Assembly: GCA_017522345.1 (NCBI GenBank)
Contig: JAFWZN010000048.1
Span: 1 to 57,979, forward strand
Direction: 5' to 3'
Length of the DNA stretch: 57,979 nt
DNA from: Clostridia bacterium
GTDB lineage: Bacteria > Bacillota > Clostridia > Christensenellales > Aristaeellaceae
A program made the translations under genes and the position numbers. The notes beneath the pieces are model-generated. The model ran no database searches. It was given only the letters and a program-made list of their open reading frames with translations, and was not told where the DNA came from. Shown in pieces: positions 9,204-18,515 of the stretch (within the stretch, counting starts at the first letter, position 1; every line of letters begins with the position of its first letter).

Positions 9204-10295
9204 ATGAGCGTTTTGTGGCTGGTAGTCATGACCATCGCCTTTGCCGTTTTGCAGGCGGTGGTGTTCGGCTGCTGTAATTTCAGAAAGCTCACATATACGC
9301 GCTTATTTGATCGCATAAGCGCCTTTGAAGGGGAGAAGGCGGAGCTTCTTGAAAGCATTGAAAACAAAAAAATGCTGCCCGTTCCGTGGCTTCGCGCCGA
9401 ATCCCGCATACCCAAGCAGCTCCACTTTGAAAAGGAACAGCTGGACGCGCACGAGGTGAGCGGCGGCCTCTATCACAAAAGCATATTTTACTTATCGCCC
9501 ATGCTCAAAATCACCCGTCACCATGAGGTGAGGCTGACAAAGCGCGGCCTGTACGATGCGGGCAGCGTGGTTATCACGTGCGGCGATCTGTTTTCCATGT
9601 CCAAACGGGAAATGCAGATGAATCTGGACTGCGCGATCACGGTATATCCGAGAATTCTTGACGAAAACGAGCTGCCCGACCCCGCGCACAAGTGGCTGGG
9701 CGATCTGATCGTCAAACGCTGGATCATGCCTGATCCGTTTTTGGTAAACGGCATCCGCGATTACAGAAACGGCGACAGCATGAAGGACGTTCATTGGAGG
9801 GCCAGCGCGCGAACGGGCGATCTTCGCGTGAAGGTGCGCGATTTTACCTCCGATCCGAGGGCGATGGTGGTTTTGAACATTCAGACCAGCGACAACCAGT
9901 GGGCGGACGTGGGCGAAAATGAGGCCGAAAACATGGAGCAGGCCATCCGAATTGCCGCAACCATGTGCGTGCGCGCCCTTTCAAACGGCATGCAGGCCGG
10001 TTTTTCGTCCAACGCATGCTTAAACGGCATGGCGGGCAAGGGCGAATGCGTGTTTGTGCCGTCCCGCGCAGGCAATGAGCAGATGAACCTCATTTTAGAC
10101 ACCATGGCGCGCATGATGCTTCACAGGGAACTGAGCTTTCAGACGTATATGGACGGCCTTATGCATCTGACGGGCGAGGATATTCTCATACTGAGCTTTT
10201 ATGAAACAGATGAAATCCGCGAAAAAATGAACGAGCTTCGCATACGCGGAAACACGGTCGATCTTCTTTTGCTCAAAGGGGGGTATAGGGCATGA
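9204..10295 (+). CDS. DUF58 protein, MoxR partner
   Basis: A 363-aa protein with an N-terminal membrane segment (LWLVVMTIAFAVLQAVVFGC) and a C-terminal DUF58 region. The family signature IRDYRNGDSMKDVHWRASAR lies near 184-203, followed by a VWA-like fold (MVVLNIQTSD). DUF58 proteins pair with MoxR ATPases across bacteria; their substrate is generally unknown. It starts 3 bp after the ATPase gene and overlaps the next gene by 4 bp (ATGA at 10292), so the three are translationally coupled. Confidence 0.85.
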   Translation: MSVLWLVVMTIAFAVLQAVVFGCCNFRKLTYTRLFDRISAFEGEKAELLESIENKKMLPVPWLRAESRIPKQLHFEKEQLDAHEVSGGLYHKSIFYLSPMLKITRHHEVRLTKRGLYDAGSVVITCGDLFSMSKREMQMNLDCAITVYPRILDENELPDPAHKWLGDLIVKRWIMPDPFLVNGIRDYRNGDSMKDVHWRASARTGDLRVKVRDFTSDPRAMVVLNIQTSDNQWADVGENEAENMEQAIRIAATMCVRALSNGMQAGFSSNACLNGMAGKGECVFVPSRAGNEQMNLILDTMARMMLHRELSFQTYMDGLMHLTGEDILILSFYETDEIREKMNELRIRGNTVDLLLLKGGYRA

Positions 10296-11686
10296 AACGG
10301 CTGACCAGGCGTCTGATTCGCGCCGTTTTGTTCGTGCTTGCCGTGTTCCCGCCGGTGATTGCGGTGTTTGGATGGTTTGTGACCAATCTTTATGCGGGCG
10401 CGGCAATTCTGGCTGCGGAGATTTTTCTGCTTAGTTTAATTGCCCTTCTGCCGCCCTACATCGGCAATTACCGGGAATATGAAGTGGTCACATATGAGCA
10501 GGCGCGAAACAACGATCCGAATCCCGACAAAGAAACCGTTCGCGAAGTGAAGTCCGAGGGACACAGGATTCCCATCCGATTGATTGCAGATATTGCGTTT
10601 TTTGTCGGAACTTCTCTTTTTGTATTTTTGCTTCCGAACGATTGGTTCATCGCGTCCTCGATCATTCGAAAGCTTGCGGTGATTCTCATCCTGCTTATTC
10701 TTCAGATGATGGCTGCTAAGGATCTTCCGGCAATTTCATGCATCTGGGAGGATATCCCGGGCATTTTTATCGGCGCGGTGGGCTATCTGATTCTGAGCGT
10801 TTATCTCCAGGTGACAAGCAAGGACGTATCCGCGCTTCAGACGCTTACGTCCGTATGCGCGGTTGCGTATTTGTTCTTGGGCGCGGTTGCGCTCAACAAG
10901 CAGTCGATCTCCCTTTCCATGAGCGCGCACAGCGGCGAAAGCATGCGCGTTCCCAAACAGATTGTCATCAGAAACCGAAGAATCGTTTTATCCTTCGCCT
11001 CGCTTGTTACCGTGCTGTCTCTGATTGAGCCGGTCAGGAAGCTGTTTGTGTGGCTTGCTTCAAAATTGGGAAGGCTCCTTTCCAGAATCTTCGGGCTCAA
11101 TTTTACGGCAACCGAGGCGCCGCCGCCGATACCTGTTTCTACCATGATGGAGCCGATGATGACGTCAGAAGCGGAAATGGTTGAAAACGCGGCAGAAATA
11201 AGCCTCGCGAGCAAGATTTTCGTGTATGGATTTTTGCTGCTCGTTGCGCTCGGCTTTGTCTGGATTGTGTTCGATGCGATTAAAAAGCTGGCCGACAGGC
11301 TTACCAAATGGCTTGAAAAGCTGGCCGGAAGCGTATCAGAGGGCTTTTATGACGAAAAAGAAGAGCTTATGAGCGCGGACGAAATGCGCGATCAGATCAA
11401 AAAGAGCCTGCTTTCGGGCGTAAAGAATTTCTTTAAGCGCGAAACGCCGTGGCGCGAGCTTTCCGGGCGCGAAAAGGCGAGGAGACTGCTTTTGATTACC
11501 TATAGAAAACGCATGGGTAAAATTAAAAATCTGGGAAGCAAGACGGCAAAGGAAGCGATTTACCTTGCGGACGTGCCTGAAGCGGGCAAGGAAAAATTCT
11601 ATAAAGCCTACGACGCGGCCCGATATTCCGAGAACGAAATTTCTGGCGAGGATATGGACGCGCTGAAAAAGGATTTAAGACTATGA
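10292..11686 (+). CDS. Multi-pass membrane protein with DUF4129-like tail
   Basis: A 464-aa protein. About seven or eight hydrophobic segments lie between residues 8 and 335, including a pair before residue 55, several between 92 and 205, one near 230-250 and one near 307-330. The last ~130 residues are soluble and charged (REKARRLLLITYRKRMGKI ... AGKEKFYKAYDAARYSE) and recall the C-terminal DUF4129 segment of MoxR/DUF58-associated membrane proteins, which often also carry transglutaminase cores; none is seen here. It overlaps its neighbours by 4 bp on both sides, so it probably completes the MoxR-DUF58 module. Confidence 0.6.
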   Translation: MKRLTRRLIRAVLFVLAVFPPVIAVFGWFVTNLYAGAAILAAEIFLLSLIALLPPYIGNYREYEVVTYEQARNNDPNPDKETVREVKSEGHRIPIRLIADIAFFVGTSLFVFLLPNDWFIASSIIRKLAVILILLILQMMAAKDLPAISCIWEDIPGIFIGAVGYLILSVYLQVTSKDVSALQTLTSVCAVAYLFLGAVALNKQSISLSMSAHSGESMRVPKQIVIRNRRIVLSFASLVTVLSLIEPVRKLFVWLASKLGRLLSRIFGLNFTATEAPPPIPVSTMMEPMMTSEAEMVENAAEISLASKIFVYGFLLLVALGFVWIVFDAIKKLADRLTKWLEKLAGSVSEGFYDEKEELMSADEMRDQIKKSLLSGVKNFFKRETPWRELSGREKARRLLLITYRKRMGKIKNLGSKTAKEAIYLADVPEAGKEKFYKAYDAARYSENEISGEDMDALKKDLRL

Positions 11687-13530
11687 CGAGCAATCTTGAA
11701 TGGAAAATTCAGAACCTGCCCGAATCGCCCGGATGCTATCTGATGAAATCGAAGGGCGAAATCATCTATGTGGGCAAGGCGAAGAACCTCAAAAACCGCG
11801 TGCGTCAGTATTTTCACGCTTCCGCCAATCACACGGCGAAGGTTCGCGCGATGGTGGAGAAGGTGGACGATTTTGACATCGTGCTTGTGGACGGCGAGCT
11901 TGAGGCGCTGATACTGGAGTGCAACCTAATCAAAAAGCACATGCCGTGGTACAATATCCTATTGAAGGATGACAAGCACTATCCCTATATCCGAATTGAT
12001 ACGCACAAGCCTTTTCCGGCAGTCGAGCTCAAGCGCGAACAGGTGAAGGACGGCGCGAAGTATTTTGGCCCCTTCATCGGCGCGTCCATGGTTCGGGAAG
12101 TGATGGATATCACGCGCCTTCTTTTTCCCATCCGCCATTGCGTGAAGAATTTGAAGCCGGGCATGCGCGATCGGCCCTGTCTTCATCATCAGGTCGGCGC
12201 GTGTCTCGCGCCGTGCGCGGGGCTTGTAACGGAGGAGGAGTACGCCAAGCACATAAAAAACGTCATCCGTTTTTTAAGCGGACACTATGACGAGGTTTTG
12301 GACGAACTGAAAGCCCGCATGCAGGAAGCGGCGAAACAGATGAATTATGAGAAGGCCGCAACCTACCGCGACCGCATCAAGGCGGTTTCCGAAATGATGC
12401 AGAAGCAAAAGGCCATCGACGTGGACGGCGAGGACCGGGATGTAATTGCCACCATTCCCGTTGGGGCGGACGCGCTGGTTTCCGTCATGCTTGTTCGCGG
12501 CGGACGGCTTGTGTCGAGCGAAAGCTACACGCTGGAACGCGCGGCGGACGAGGATGCGGGCGAAATTCTCACAAGCTTCATGACCCAGTATTATTCCATG
12601 GAGAATCCGCCCGCGCCCGAGGTTATCGTGAGCGATCAGCCGCCGGAGATTGAAACGCTGAGCGAGCTGCTCAGCGAGGTCAACGCAAGGCGCAAGGTCA
12701 GATTGCATGTCCCCGTTCGCGGCGACAAGGCGCAGCTTGTCAGGATGGCCAAGAAAAATCTTCTGGACGAGGCGCTTAAAATAGAAAAAAGAAAGCTTCG
12801 AAGCAAGGAGCGAACCGAGGGCGCGCTCAAGGAGCTTGCCGAAACGCTCATGCTCGAAAAGCCGCCCAGACGAATTGAGGGCTACGATATTTCAAATACG
12901 CAGGGCGTTTTGTCGGTGGCGAGCGAGGTCGTCATGATAAACGGCGTAATCGATAAAAAGGAATACCGGCATTACCGCATCAAGACCGTCGAGGGCGCGA
13001 ACGATTTTGCCTCCATGCACGAAGTGATTACGCGGCGCTTTAAAAGGTATCTTCAGGAAAAGGAAGACGGGGGAAAGGGCGGCTTTTCCGATTTACCCGA
13101 CCTTATTCTGATCGACGGCGGGCGCGGACAGCTTTCTTTTGCGCAGGACGCGATGCACGCCTTGGGCTTTGACATTCCGATGTTCGGCCTCGCCGAGCGC
13201 ATCGACGAAATCGTCCTGCCCGATCAGGAGGAATCCATCCTGCTGGACAGACACAGCGAGGCTTTGCACCTCATTCAGCGGCTTCGCGACGAAGCGCACA
13301 GATTTGCCATCACGCATCACAGAAAGCTTCGCGCCTCCCGCTCGGTCGCGTCGCGGCTGGAGGAAATTCCGGGCATCGGCCCTAAAAGAAGGCGTGCGAT
13401 TCTCACGCATTTCAAAACCGTGGAGGCGCTTAGAAACGCGACGGCGGAGGAAATTGCGCTCGTTCCCGGCGTGAACAAGGAAAACGCCGAGGCGGTCTAT
13501 AAACATTTGCACGCAGAGGAAGAAAATTAA
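11683..13530 (+). CDS. uvrC: Excinuclease ABC subunit C
   Basis: A 615-aa UvrC of full length. Domains in order: GIY-YIG nuclease (~14-95; PGCYLMKSKGEIIYVGKAKN), a Cys-rich patch near 165-180 (RPCLHHQVGACLAPCAG), a UVR motif (~205-240), an RNase H-like nuclease with YDISNTQG near 405 and LILIDGGRGQ near 470, and tandem helix-hairpin-helix repeats at the end (EEIPGIGPKRRRAILTHF). With UvrA and UvrB it cuts both sides of bulky DNA lesions. Its ATG overlaps the membrane protein stop by 4 bp, so a repair gene is translationally coupled to an envelope module. Confidence 0.97.
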   Translation: MTSNLEWKIQNLPESPGCYLMKSKGEIIYVGKAKNLKNRVRQYFHASANHTAKVRAMVEKVDDFDIVLVDGELEALILECNLIKKHMPWYNILLKDDKHYPYIRIDTHKPFPAVELKREQVKDGAKYFGPFIGASMVREVMDITRLLFPIRHCVKNLKPGMRDRPCLHHQVGACLAPCAGLVTEEEYAKHIKNVIRFLSGHYDEVLDELKARMQEAAKQMNYEKAATYRDRIKAVSEMMQKQKAIDVDGEDRDVIATIPVGADALVSVMLVRGGRLVSSESYTLERAADEDAGEILTSFMTQYYSMENPPAPEVIVSDQPPEIETLSELLSEVNARRKVRLHVPVRGDKAQLVRMAKKNLLDEALKIEKRKLRSKERTEGALKELAETLMLEKPPRRIEGYDISNTQGVLSVASEVVMINGVIDKKEYRHYRIKTVEGANDFASMHEVITRRFKRYLQEKEDGGKGGFSDLPDLILIDGGRGQLSFAQDAMHALGFDIPMFGLAERIDEIVLPDQEESILLDRHSEALHLIQRLRDEAHRFAITHHRKLRASRSVASRLEEIPGIGPKRRRAILTHFKTVEALRNATAEEIALVPGVNKENAEAVYKHLHAEEEN

Positions 13531-13541
13531 GACGCGTTTCA

Positions 13542-13571
13542 TTGACAAAAAGCGTTTTTGCGCTTTATAAT
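13542..13571 (+). promoter_or_regulatory. Promoter of pepV
   Basis: TTGACA (13542-13547), 18-nt spacer and TATAAT (13566-13571), 34 bp before the pepV ATG. The consensus match is strong, marking a new transcript after uvrC. Confidence 0.75.
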
Positions 13572-13605
13572 GGCTTAAACAGTATCAGAATCGGGGGAGA
13601 ATACC

Positions 13606-15021
13606 ATGAATTACGAGCTTCTTGACAAAATTGTCGATTCCAAGAAAGACGCAATCATTAAGACCATGAAAAGATGGCTCAAAATCCCGTCCGTTCAGGC
13701 GCCGAAATCCGCCGACAACGCGCCCTTCGGCGAAGAAGTCAGAAAAATGCTGGATCTCGCGCTTGAGGACGCAGCGAATATGGGCTTTGACGTAAAGGAC
13801 TTTGACGGCTACGCCATGCACGCCGAGATGGGCAAGGGCGAGGAAACCATGGGCATTTTGTGCCACTTGGACGTTGTGCCTGCCGGAGACGGCTGGACGC
13901 ACGATCCTTGGGGCGCGGAAATTGATAACGGCATGATCTACGGACGCGGCGTTGTGGACGACAAGGGCGCGGCGATTTTGGCGCTTTACGCCATGCAGGC
14001 GGTAAAGGAAGCCGGCATTCCCATGAAGGACGCCGTTCGCCTGATCCTCGGCTGCGACGAAGAAACCGGCATGAGCGACATGCGCTATTATGCGTCCCAT
14101 GCCGAGAGCCTTCCGAATTACGGCTTCAGCCCCGACGCGGAATTCCCCGTCATCAACATCGAAAAGGGAGGCCTTTCCCTTACGCTCGGAAAAGTTTCCG
14201 CGGGCGAAGAGGGCGCGGAGATTCCCGTTTACAGCCTGTATGCAGGCGAGAGACAGAATGTGGTTCCCGGCGAAGCATGGGCGCTTCTCGGAATTAAGGA
14301 CAAAGAAGCGTTTGAAGCAAAAATCGAAAAGATCAAGGCGGAAAAGGACTTTGATCTTAAGTATGCATACGAAGAAGACGGCGCGTGCCGCCTGACCGCG
14401 TACGGCCAGCAGGCGCATGCGTCCATGCCGGAGCTTGGCAAAAATGCAGCCGGAATGCTTTTGATTGCGCTTAATGAACTGGGCGCGGGCGGCGGCTGCA
14501 AAGAGGCGATCAAGGGCGTCAGCGAAGTAATCGGCATCGAAGGACACGGAGAAAGCCTCGGAATCGCCATTGAGGATGAAGAAAGCGGCAAGCTTACCTG
14601 CAACCTCGGCATTCTCCGCTATGACGGCAAGCTGTTCTCCGCGATGCTCGATATCCGTTATCCTTTGAATGCAAACGAAACCTTTATGTGCGGAAAAGCG
14701 GCCGAAACGGTGGCAAAATACGGCATGTTCCTTCAGAAGCGCGGCTCTCACGGCCCGCATCATGTTCCCAAGGATCACAAGGTGGTTAAGGGCCTGATCA
14801 AGTCCTATTCCGACGCGACCGGCAAACCCGGCTACGCCTTTGCCATCGGCGGCGGCACCTATTCCCGCTGCATGCCCAATACGGTAGCCTTCGGCTTAAA
14901 CTTCCCCGGCGATCCCGATCCGTGCCACATGGCGGACGAATATCTGGATATCGAAAAAATGATGCTTTCGGCGCGCATCATGGCGCGCGCGATTGCGGAA
15001 TTGGCGGGCAAGCATGAATAA
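13606..15021 (+). CDS. pepV: Dipeptidase PepV (M20 family)
   Basis: A 471-aa zinc dipeptidase with PepV-like length and N-terminus (KIVDSKKDAIIKTMKRWLKI). Metal ligands are visible: CHLDVVPAGDGW near 84-95, GRGVVDDKGA near 113-122 and CDEETGMSD near 150-158, with a lid domain between and a late RGSHGPHHVPKD block. PepV removes N-terminal residues from dipeptides in the cytosol. Its strong promoter and ribosome site (GGGGGAGA) suggest good expression. The last 8 bp overlap the start of cmk. Confidence 0.9.
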   Translation: MNYELLDKIVDSKKDAIIKTMKRWLKIPSVQAPKSADNAPFGEEVRKMLDLALEDAANMGFDVKDFDGYAMHAEMGKGEETMGILCHLDVVPAGDGWTHDPWGAEIDNGMIYGRGVVDDKGAAILALYAMQAVKEAGIPMKDAVRLILGCDEETGMSDMRYYASHAESLPNYGFSPDAEFPVINIEKGGLSLTLGKVSAGEEGAEIPVYSLYAGERQNVVPGEAWALLGIKDKEAFEAKIEKIKAEKDFDLKYAYEEDGACRLTAYGQQAHASMPELGKNAAGMLLIALNELGAGGGCKEAIKGVSEVIGIEGHGESLGIAIEDEESGKLTCNLGILRYDGKLFSAMLDIRYPLNANETFMCGKAAETVAKYGMFLQKRGSHGPHHVPKDHKVVKGLIKSYSDATGKPGYAFAIGGGTYSRCMPNTVAFGLNFPGDPDPCHMADEYLDIEKMMLSARIMARAIAELAGKHE

Positions 15022-15697
15022 CGAGAAAATTTTCTCCATCGCCATCGACGGCCCCTGCGGCGCGGGTAAAAGCAGCGTCGCGGACGATGCGGCAAAGAGG
15101 CTGAATATTCTGCATCTGGACACCGGAGCCATGTACAGGGCCGTCGGGCTTTATATGCTGGAGAACGAAATCGACATTCACAATCCCGATGAAGTCAAAG
15201 CCCACATGGACGAAGTAAAAATCGACGTGGCGTTTGAAAACGGCATCCAGAAAACGTATCTTTGCGGAAGAGACGTTTCCTCTCTCATCCGCACGCAGGA
15301 AGCCGGGGACGCAGCCAGCGCCGTCAGCAAGGGCGCGTATGTGCGCGAAAAGATGGTGCTAAAGCAAAGAGAGATTGCAAAGGGCATGAGCATCTTAATG
15401 GACGGAAGAGACGCAGGTACGTGCATTCTTCCCGACGCGACGCTTAAAATCTATCTGACGGCGGACGTTCACGAGCGCGCCAGAAGAAGATATGACGAGA
15501 GAGTCCAAAAAGGCGAAGCGTGCGTTTTTGACGACGTGCTCAAGGAGTGCATCGAGCGCGACCACAACGATATGAATAGAGAAGTATCTCCGCTCATTCA
15601 GGCGGAGGACGCGGTGGTTGTGGATTCCACTCATATGACGCAGGCGGAAGTTGTTGATCGGATCATTGCTCTTTTAAAGGAAAGATTGGAGGCATAA
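15014..15697 (+). CDS. cmk: Cytidylate kinase
   Basis: A 227-aa (d)CMP kinase. P-loop GPCGAGKS at 13-20, DTGAMYRAVGLY near 36-47, and the GRDAGTCILPDATLKIYLTA block with the NMP-binding arginines. The start at ATG 15014 overlaps the pepV stop by 8 bp and gives the normal family length. It phosphorylates CMP and dCMP with ATP. The order cmk-plsC-ispH/rpsA is typical of Clostridia and couples nucleotide, phospholipid, isoprenoid and translation genes. Confidence 0.95.
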   Translation: MNNEKIFSIAIDGPCGAGKSSVADDAAKRLNILHLDTGAMYRAVGLYMLENEIDIHNPDEVKAHMDEVKIDVAFENGIQKTYLCGRDVSSLIRTQEAGDAASAVSKGAYVREKMVLKQREIAKGMSILMDGRDAGTCILPDATLKIYLTADVHERARRRYDERVQKGEACVFDDVLKECIERDHNDMNREVSPLIQAEDAVVVDSTHMTQAEVVDRIIALLKERLEA

Positions 15698-15699
15698 AC

Positions 15700-16287
15700 G
15701 TGAATACGGCGTTTTATTCCGTATGTACGAGCCTTTATTATGTGTTTAGTCAGCTTGTCCATCCCGTCAAGGTGACCGGCGGGGAAAACATGCCCCTTGA
15801 TGGAAAAGCGATTCTGTGCGCCAACCATCAGTCGCTTCAGGATCCGCTGGTTCTGGCGACGTATGTGAAGCGCAGAATGCACTTTATGGCTAAGAAGGAG
15901 CTTTTCAAAAATAAGCTCTTTGGAAAAGTGCTGTCCGCGCTCGGCGCATTCCCTGTGGCGCGCGGACAAAACGATTTAGGCGCCATCCGTACCGCATTTA
16001 AGCTTCTTTCCGAAGACGAGGCGCTTGGCATTTTCCCGGAGGGTACGCGCTTTACAGACGGCGAAATGCACGAGGCGAAAAACGGCGTTTCGATGATCGC
16101 CCTTCGGACCGGCGCGCAGGTTATTCCCGCTTATATCATCGGAAACTACAAGCCGTTTCGAAAAATGCGCGTCGTGATCGGAAAGCGCGTCGATCTTAGC
16201 GATCTGGGCGGAAAGTGCGACGCCAATACCATGCAGATTGCAAGCGAACGAATCCGCGCGGCGATGATTTCTCTTAAAGAAGGATAA
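15700..16287 (+). CDS. plsC: 1-acyl-glycerol-3-phosphate acyltransferase
   Basis: A 195-aa PlsC-type acyltransferase. The catalytic NHQSLQD motif (HX4D: His43, Asp48) and the FPEGTRF substrate motif near 113-119 are present, with a hydrophobic N-terminus for membrane association. It makes phosphatidic acid from lysophosphatidic acid. GTG start two bases after the cmk stop, preceded by TTGGAGG. Confidence 0.92.
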   Translation: MNTAFYSVCTSLYYVFSQLVHPVKVTGGENMPLDGKAILCANHQSLQDPLVLATYVKRRMHFMAKKELFKNKLFGKVLSALGAFPVARGQNDLGAIRTAFKLLSEDEALGIFPEGTRFTDGEMHEAKNGVSMIALRTGAQVIPAYIIGNYKPFRKMRVVIGKRVDLSDLGGKCDANTMQIASERIRAAMISLKEG

Positions 16288-16403
16288 TTGTTTGTTAAAT
16301 CATCAATATTCTGTTGTAATTCGGCAGGAAAAAGGTTTATCATATCGAATGTTGGAATGATAGGCTTTTTTCGTATTGGAATGGCGAAAGGAGATGGGTT
16401 TTC

Positions 16404-18371
16404 ATCGCGCGCGTAACCGTAGCCAAATCAGCCGGATTTTGCTTTGGCGTGCGAAGAGCCATCAATCTCGCAAGGGAATCGGCTCCTGCGTATACGCTGG
16501 GCCCGCTCATTCACAACACGCACGCCGTTAACGACCTTGAAAATGAGGGCGTGTTCGCGAAAGAAACCGTTATGGAAATTCCCGTCGGCGCAAAATGCGT
16601 CGTCCGCTCCCACGGCGTAGACAAAAGGACGATGGAAGCCCTTTCCGAGCGCGCGGAGGTGATCGACGCCACCTGTCCGTATGTAACCCTCATCCACAGC
16701 ATGGCGACGGAAGCCGCCGCGTGCGGAAAAGCGGTCATCGTGGTCGGAAAGCGCGAGCACCCGGAAGTGGTGGGCACGCTCGGCTGGGCAGGCGAAAAAG
16801 CGTTTGTCGTATCCACGAAGGAGGAGGCTATGCTTCTTCCCGAAATGGACGAGGCGGTTGTGCTTGCGCAAACGACGATCGGGAATCAAATGTATGAAAG
16901 TGTGTGCGCGGCGATTTCGAAAAGGGTTCAAAACCCCGAAATCAAAAATACGGTGTGCGCCGCGACCGCAAGACGCCAGGAGGAGGCCAAGTCCCTTTCC
17001 AGGGAAAAGGACGTAATGCTGATCGTTGGCGATCCCAAAAGCTCCAATACCCGCATGCTTTTTAGAATTGCGTCCGAGAACTGCAAAAGGACGTACATGA
17101 TTGAAGACGCGTCGGGGTTAAGAGATATTCCGCTTAGTCCCACGGATAAAATTGGGATTACAGCCGGTGCTTCCACGCCGGATTGTACATATAAGGAGGT
17201 TGTAGCACGAATGAACGACATCGAGAACAAGATCAACAACGTAGAAACCCAGGAGACCGTAGACGACTTCGCTTCCGCCTTTGAGAAGACGATGGTGCAG
17301 ATCCGTCCCGGACAGACGATTACCGGCAAGGTAGTCCAGATCACCGAAGACGAAGTATGCGTCAATATCGGTTACAAGGCTGACGGTCTTGTGAAGAAAT
17401 CTGATCTTTGCGTCTCTGATGTCAAGATCGATGACGAGATCGAAGTTGAAGTTGTTAAGGTAAACGACGGCGAAGGCAATGTTCTTCTCAGCCAGAAGAA
17501 CCTCATCAACCGCAAGCTCTGGGACGAAATCGTCGCCAAGAACGAAGCGGGCGAGTATGTTGACGGCGTTGGCAAGGAAGCGGTTAAGGGCGGCCTGCTG
17601 GCTACTGTAAACGGCATCCGTACCTTCATCCCCGCCTCCCAGCTTTCCCTGCGCTATGTCGAGAAGATCGATGAGTTCGTAGGCAAGGAAATGAAGCTGA
17701 AGATCATCGAGCTTGACCGCGCCAAGAAGCGCATTGTTGCTTCCCGCAAGGCTGTTCTTGCCGAGGAAGAAACCGCCCGTAAAAAGGCCATCTGGGGCAC
17801 CCTGGAAATCGGCGCCATCGTTAAGGGCACCGTTCGCAGAATCGCTGATTTCGGCGCTTTCGTTGACATCGGCGGCGTAGACGGCCTCGTACACGTTACC
17901 GACCTCAGCTGGGGCCGCGTAAAGCATCCCTCCGACGTTGTCAAAGTCGGCGACGAAATCGACGTTAAGATCGTAAACGTTGACCCCGAGAAGGAGCGCG
18001 TTTCCCTTTCCTATAAGCAGACCCGTCCGCGTCCCTGGACCGTAGCCGACGAGAAGTATCCCGTTGACTCCGTCGTAGAGGGCAAGGTTGTTCGCATCAC
18101 CACCTTCGGCGCTTTCGTAGAGCTCGAGCCCGGCCTCGACGGTCTGGTACACATCTCTCAGTGCGCTGCCACTCACATCGAGAAGGTTGAAGACGCGCTG
18201 CATGTTGGCGACGTCGTTCGCGTGAAGGTTCTGGACGTCAACACCGAAGCCAAGCGCATCAGCCTGTCTGTTCGCCAGGTTCTCGAGGACGAAGCCCTTG
18301 AAACCGTAGAGAACACCGACATCGCCGATGAGTACGCCATTGAAGGCGCAGCCGAGGAAGCAGCTGAATAA
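16404..18371 (+). CDS. ispH-rpsA: Fused IspH (HMBPP reductase) and ribosomal protein S1
   Basis: A 655-aa fusion. Residues 1-268 are IspH, the 4Fe-4S enzyme that makes IPP and DMAPP from HMBPP; the three cluster cysteines are Cys13 (AGFCFGV), Cys91 (DATCPYV) and Cys185 (NTVCAA). From residue ~270 follow four S1 RNA-binding domains. This fusion is known in Clostridia. No ATG, GTG or TTG in frame precedes the essential AKSAGFCFGV segment: the reading frame opens at 16320 and the first standard start is GTG 16449, inside that motif. ATC at 16404, ten bases after AAAGGAG, gives the expected N-terminus MARVTVAKSAGF, so I use it. ATG 16394 is out of frame. A one-base sequence error is the alternative. 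Confidence 0.88.
   Translation: MARVTVAKSAGFCFGVRRAINLARESAPAYTLGPLIHNTHAVNDLENEGVFAKETVMEIPVGAKCVVRSHGVDKRTMEALSERAEVIDATCPYVTLIHSMATEAAACGKAVIVVGKREHPEVVGTLGWAGEKAFVVSTKEEAMLLPEMDEAVVLAQTTIGNQMYESVCAAISKRVQNPEIKNTVCAATARRQEEAKSLSREKDVMLIVGDPKSSNTRMLFRIASENCKRTYMIEDASGLRDIPLSPTDKIGITAGASTPDCTYKEVVARMNDIENKINNVETQETVDDFASAFEKTMVQIRPGQTITGKVVQITEDEVCVNIGYKADGLVKKSDLCVSDVKIDDEIEVEVVKVNDGEGNVLLSQKNLINRKLWDEIVAKNEAGEYVDGVGKEAVKGGLLATVNGIRTFIPASQLSLRYVEKIDEFVGKEMKLKIIELDRAKKRIVASRKAVLAEEETARKKAIWGTLEIGAIVKGTVRRIADFGAFVDIGGVDGLVHVTDLSWGRVKHPSDVVKVGDEIDVKIVNVDPEKERVSLSYKQTRPRPWTVADEKYPVDSVVEGKVVRITTFGAFVELEPGLDGLVHISQCAATHIEKVEDALHVGDVVRVKVLDVNTEAKRISLSVRQVLEDEALETVENTDIADEYAIEGAAEEAAE
17193..17213 (+). 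promoter_or_regulatory. Internal ribosome site and start for S1 alone
   Basis: A perfect AAGGAGGT (17193-17200) lies ten bases before an in-frame ATG at 17211, exactly at the IspH-S1 junction. Initiation here would yield a 386-aa free S1 protein beginning MNDIENKINNVE. Codon use downstream is biased toward a small set, as in highly expressed genes, unlike the IspH part. Confidence 0.7.
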
Positions 18372-18389
18372 TTATCGGTTTTGATATTG

Positions 18390-18428
18390 AATACGGTCTG
18401 TTGTATGATAAATGCAATTGGCCGTATT
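18390..18428 (+). terminator. Weak hairpin after ispH-rpsA
   Basis: AATACGGTC (18390-18398) pairs with GGCCGTATT (18420-18428) with one G-U pair, 19 bp after the stop codon. Only a poor T-run follows, so it may attenuate rather than stop transcription. Confidence 0.4.
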
Positions 18429-18515
18429 GTTATATAGACCGCTGCTTTACTGTGCTTTGAACCGATGTGCGTTTATATCGGGTGATAAATATCAGGAAGA
18501 AGGAGAAAGACCGGT

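Noticed and set aside
16394..16396. ATG as the start of IspH
   Set aside because: It is out of frame with IspH and directly touches the ribosome site; its frame encodes no known protein.
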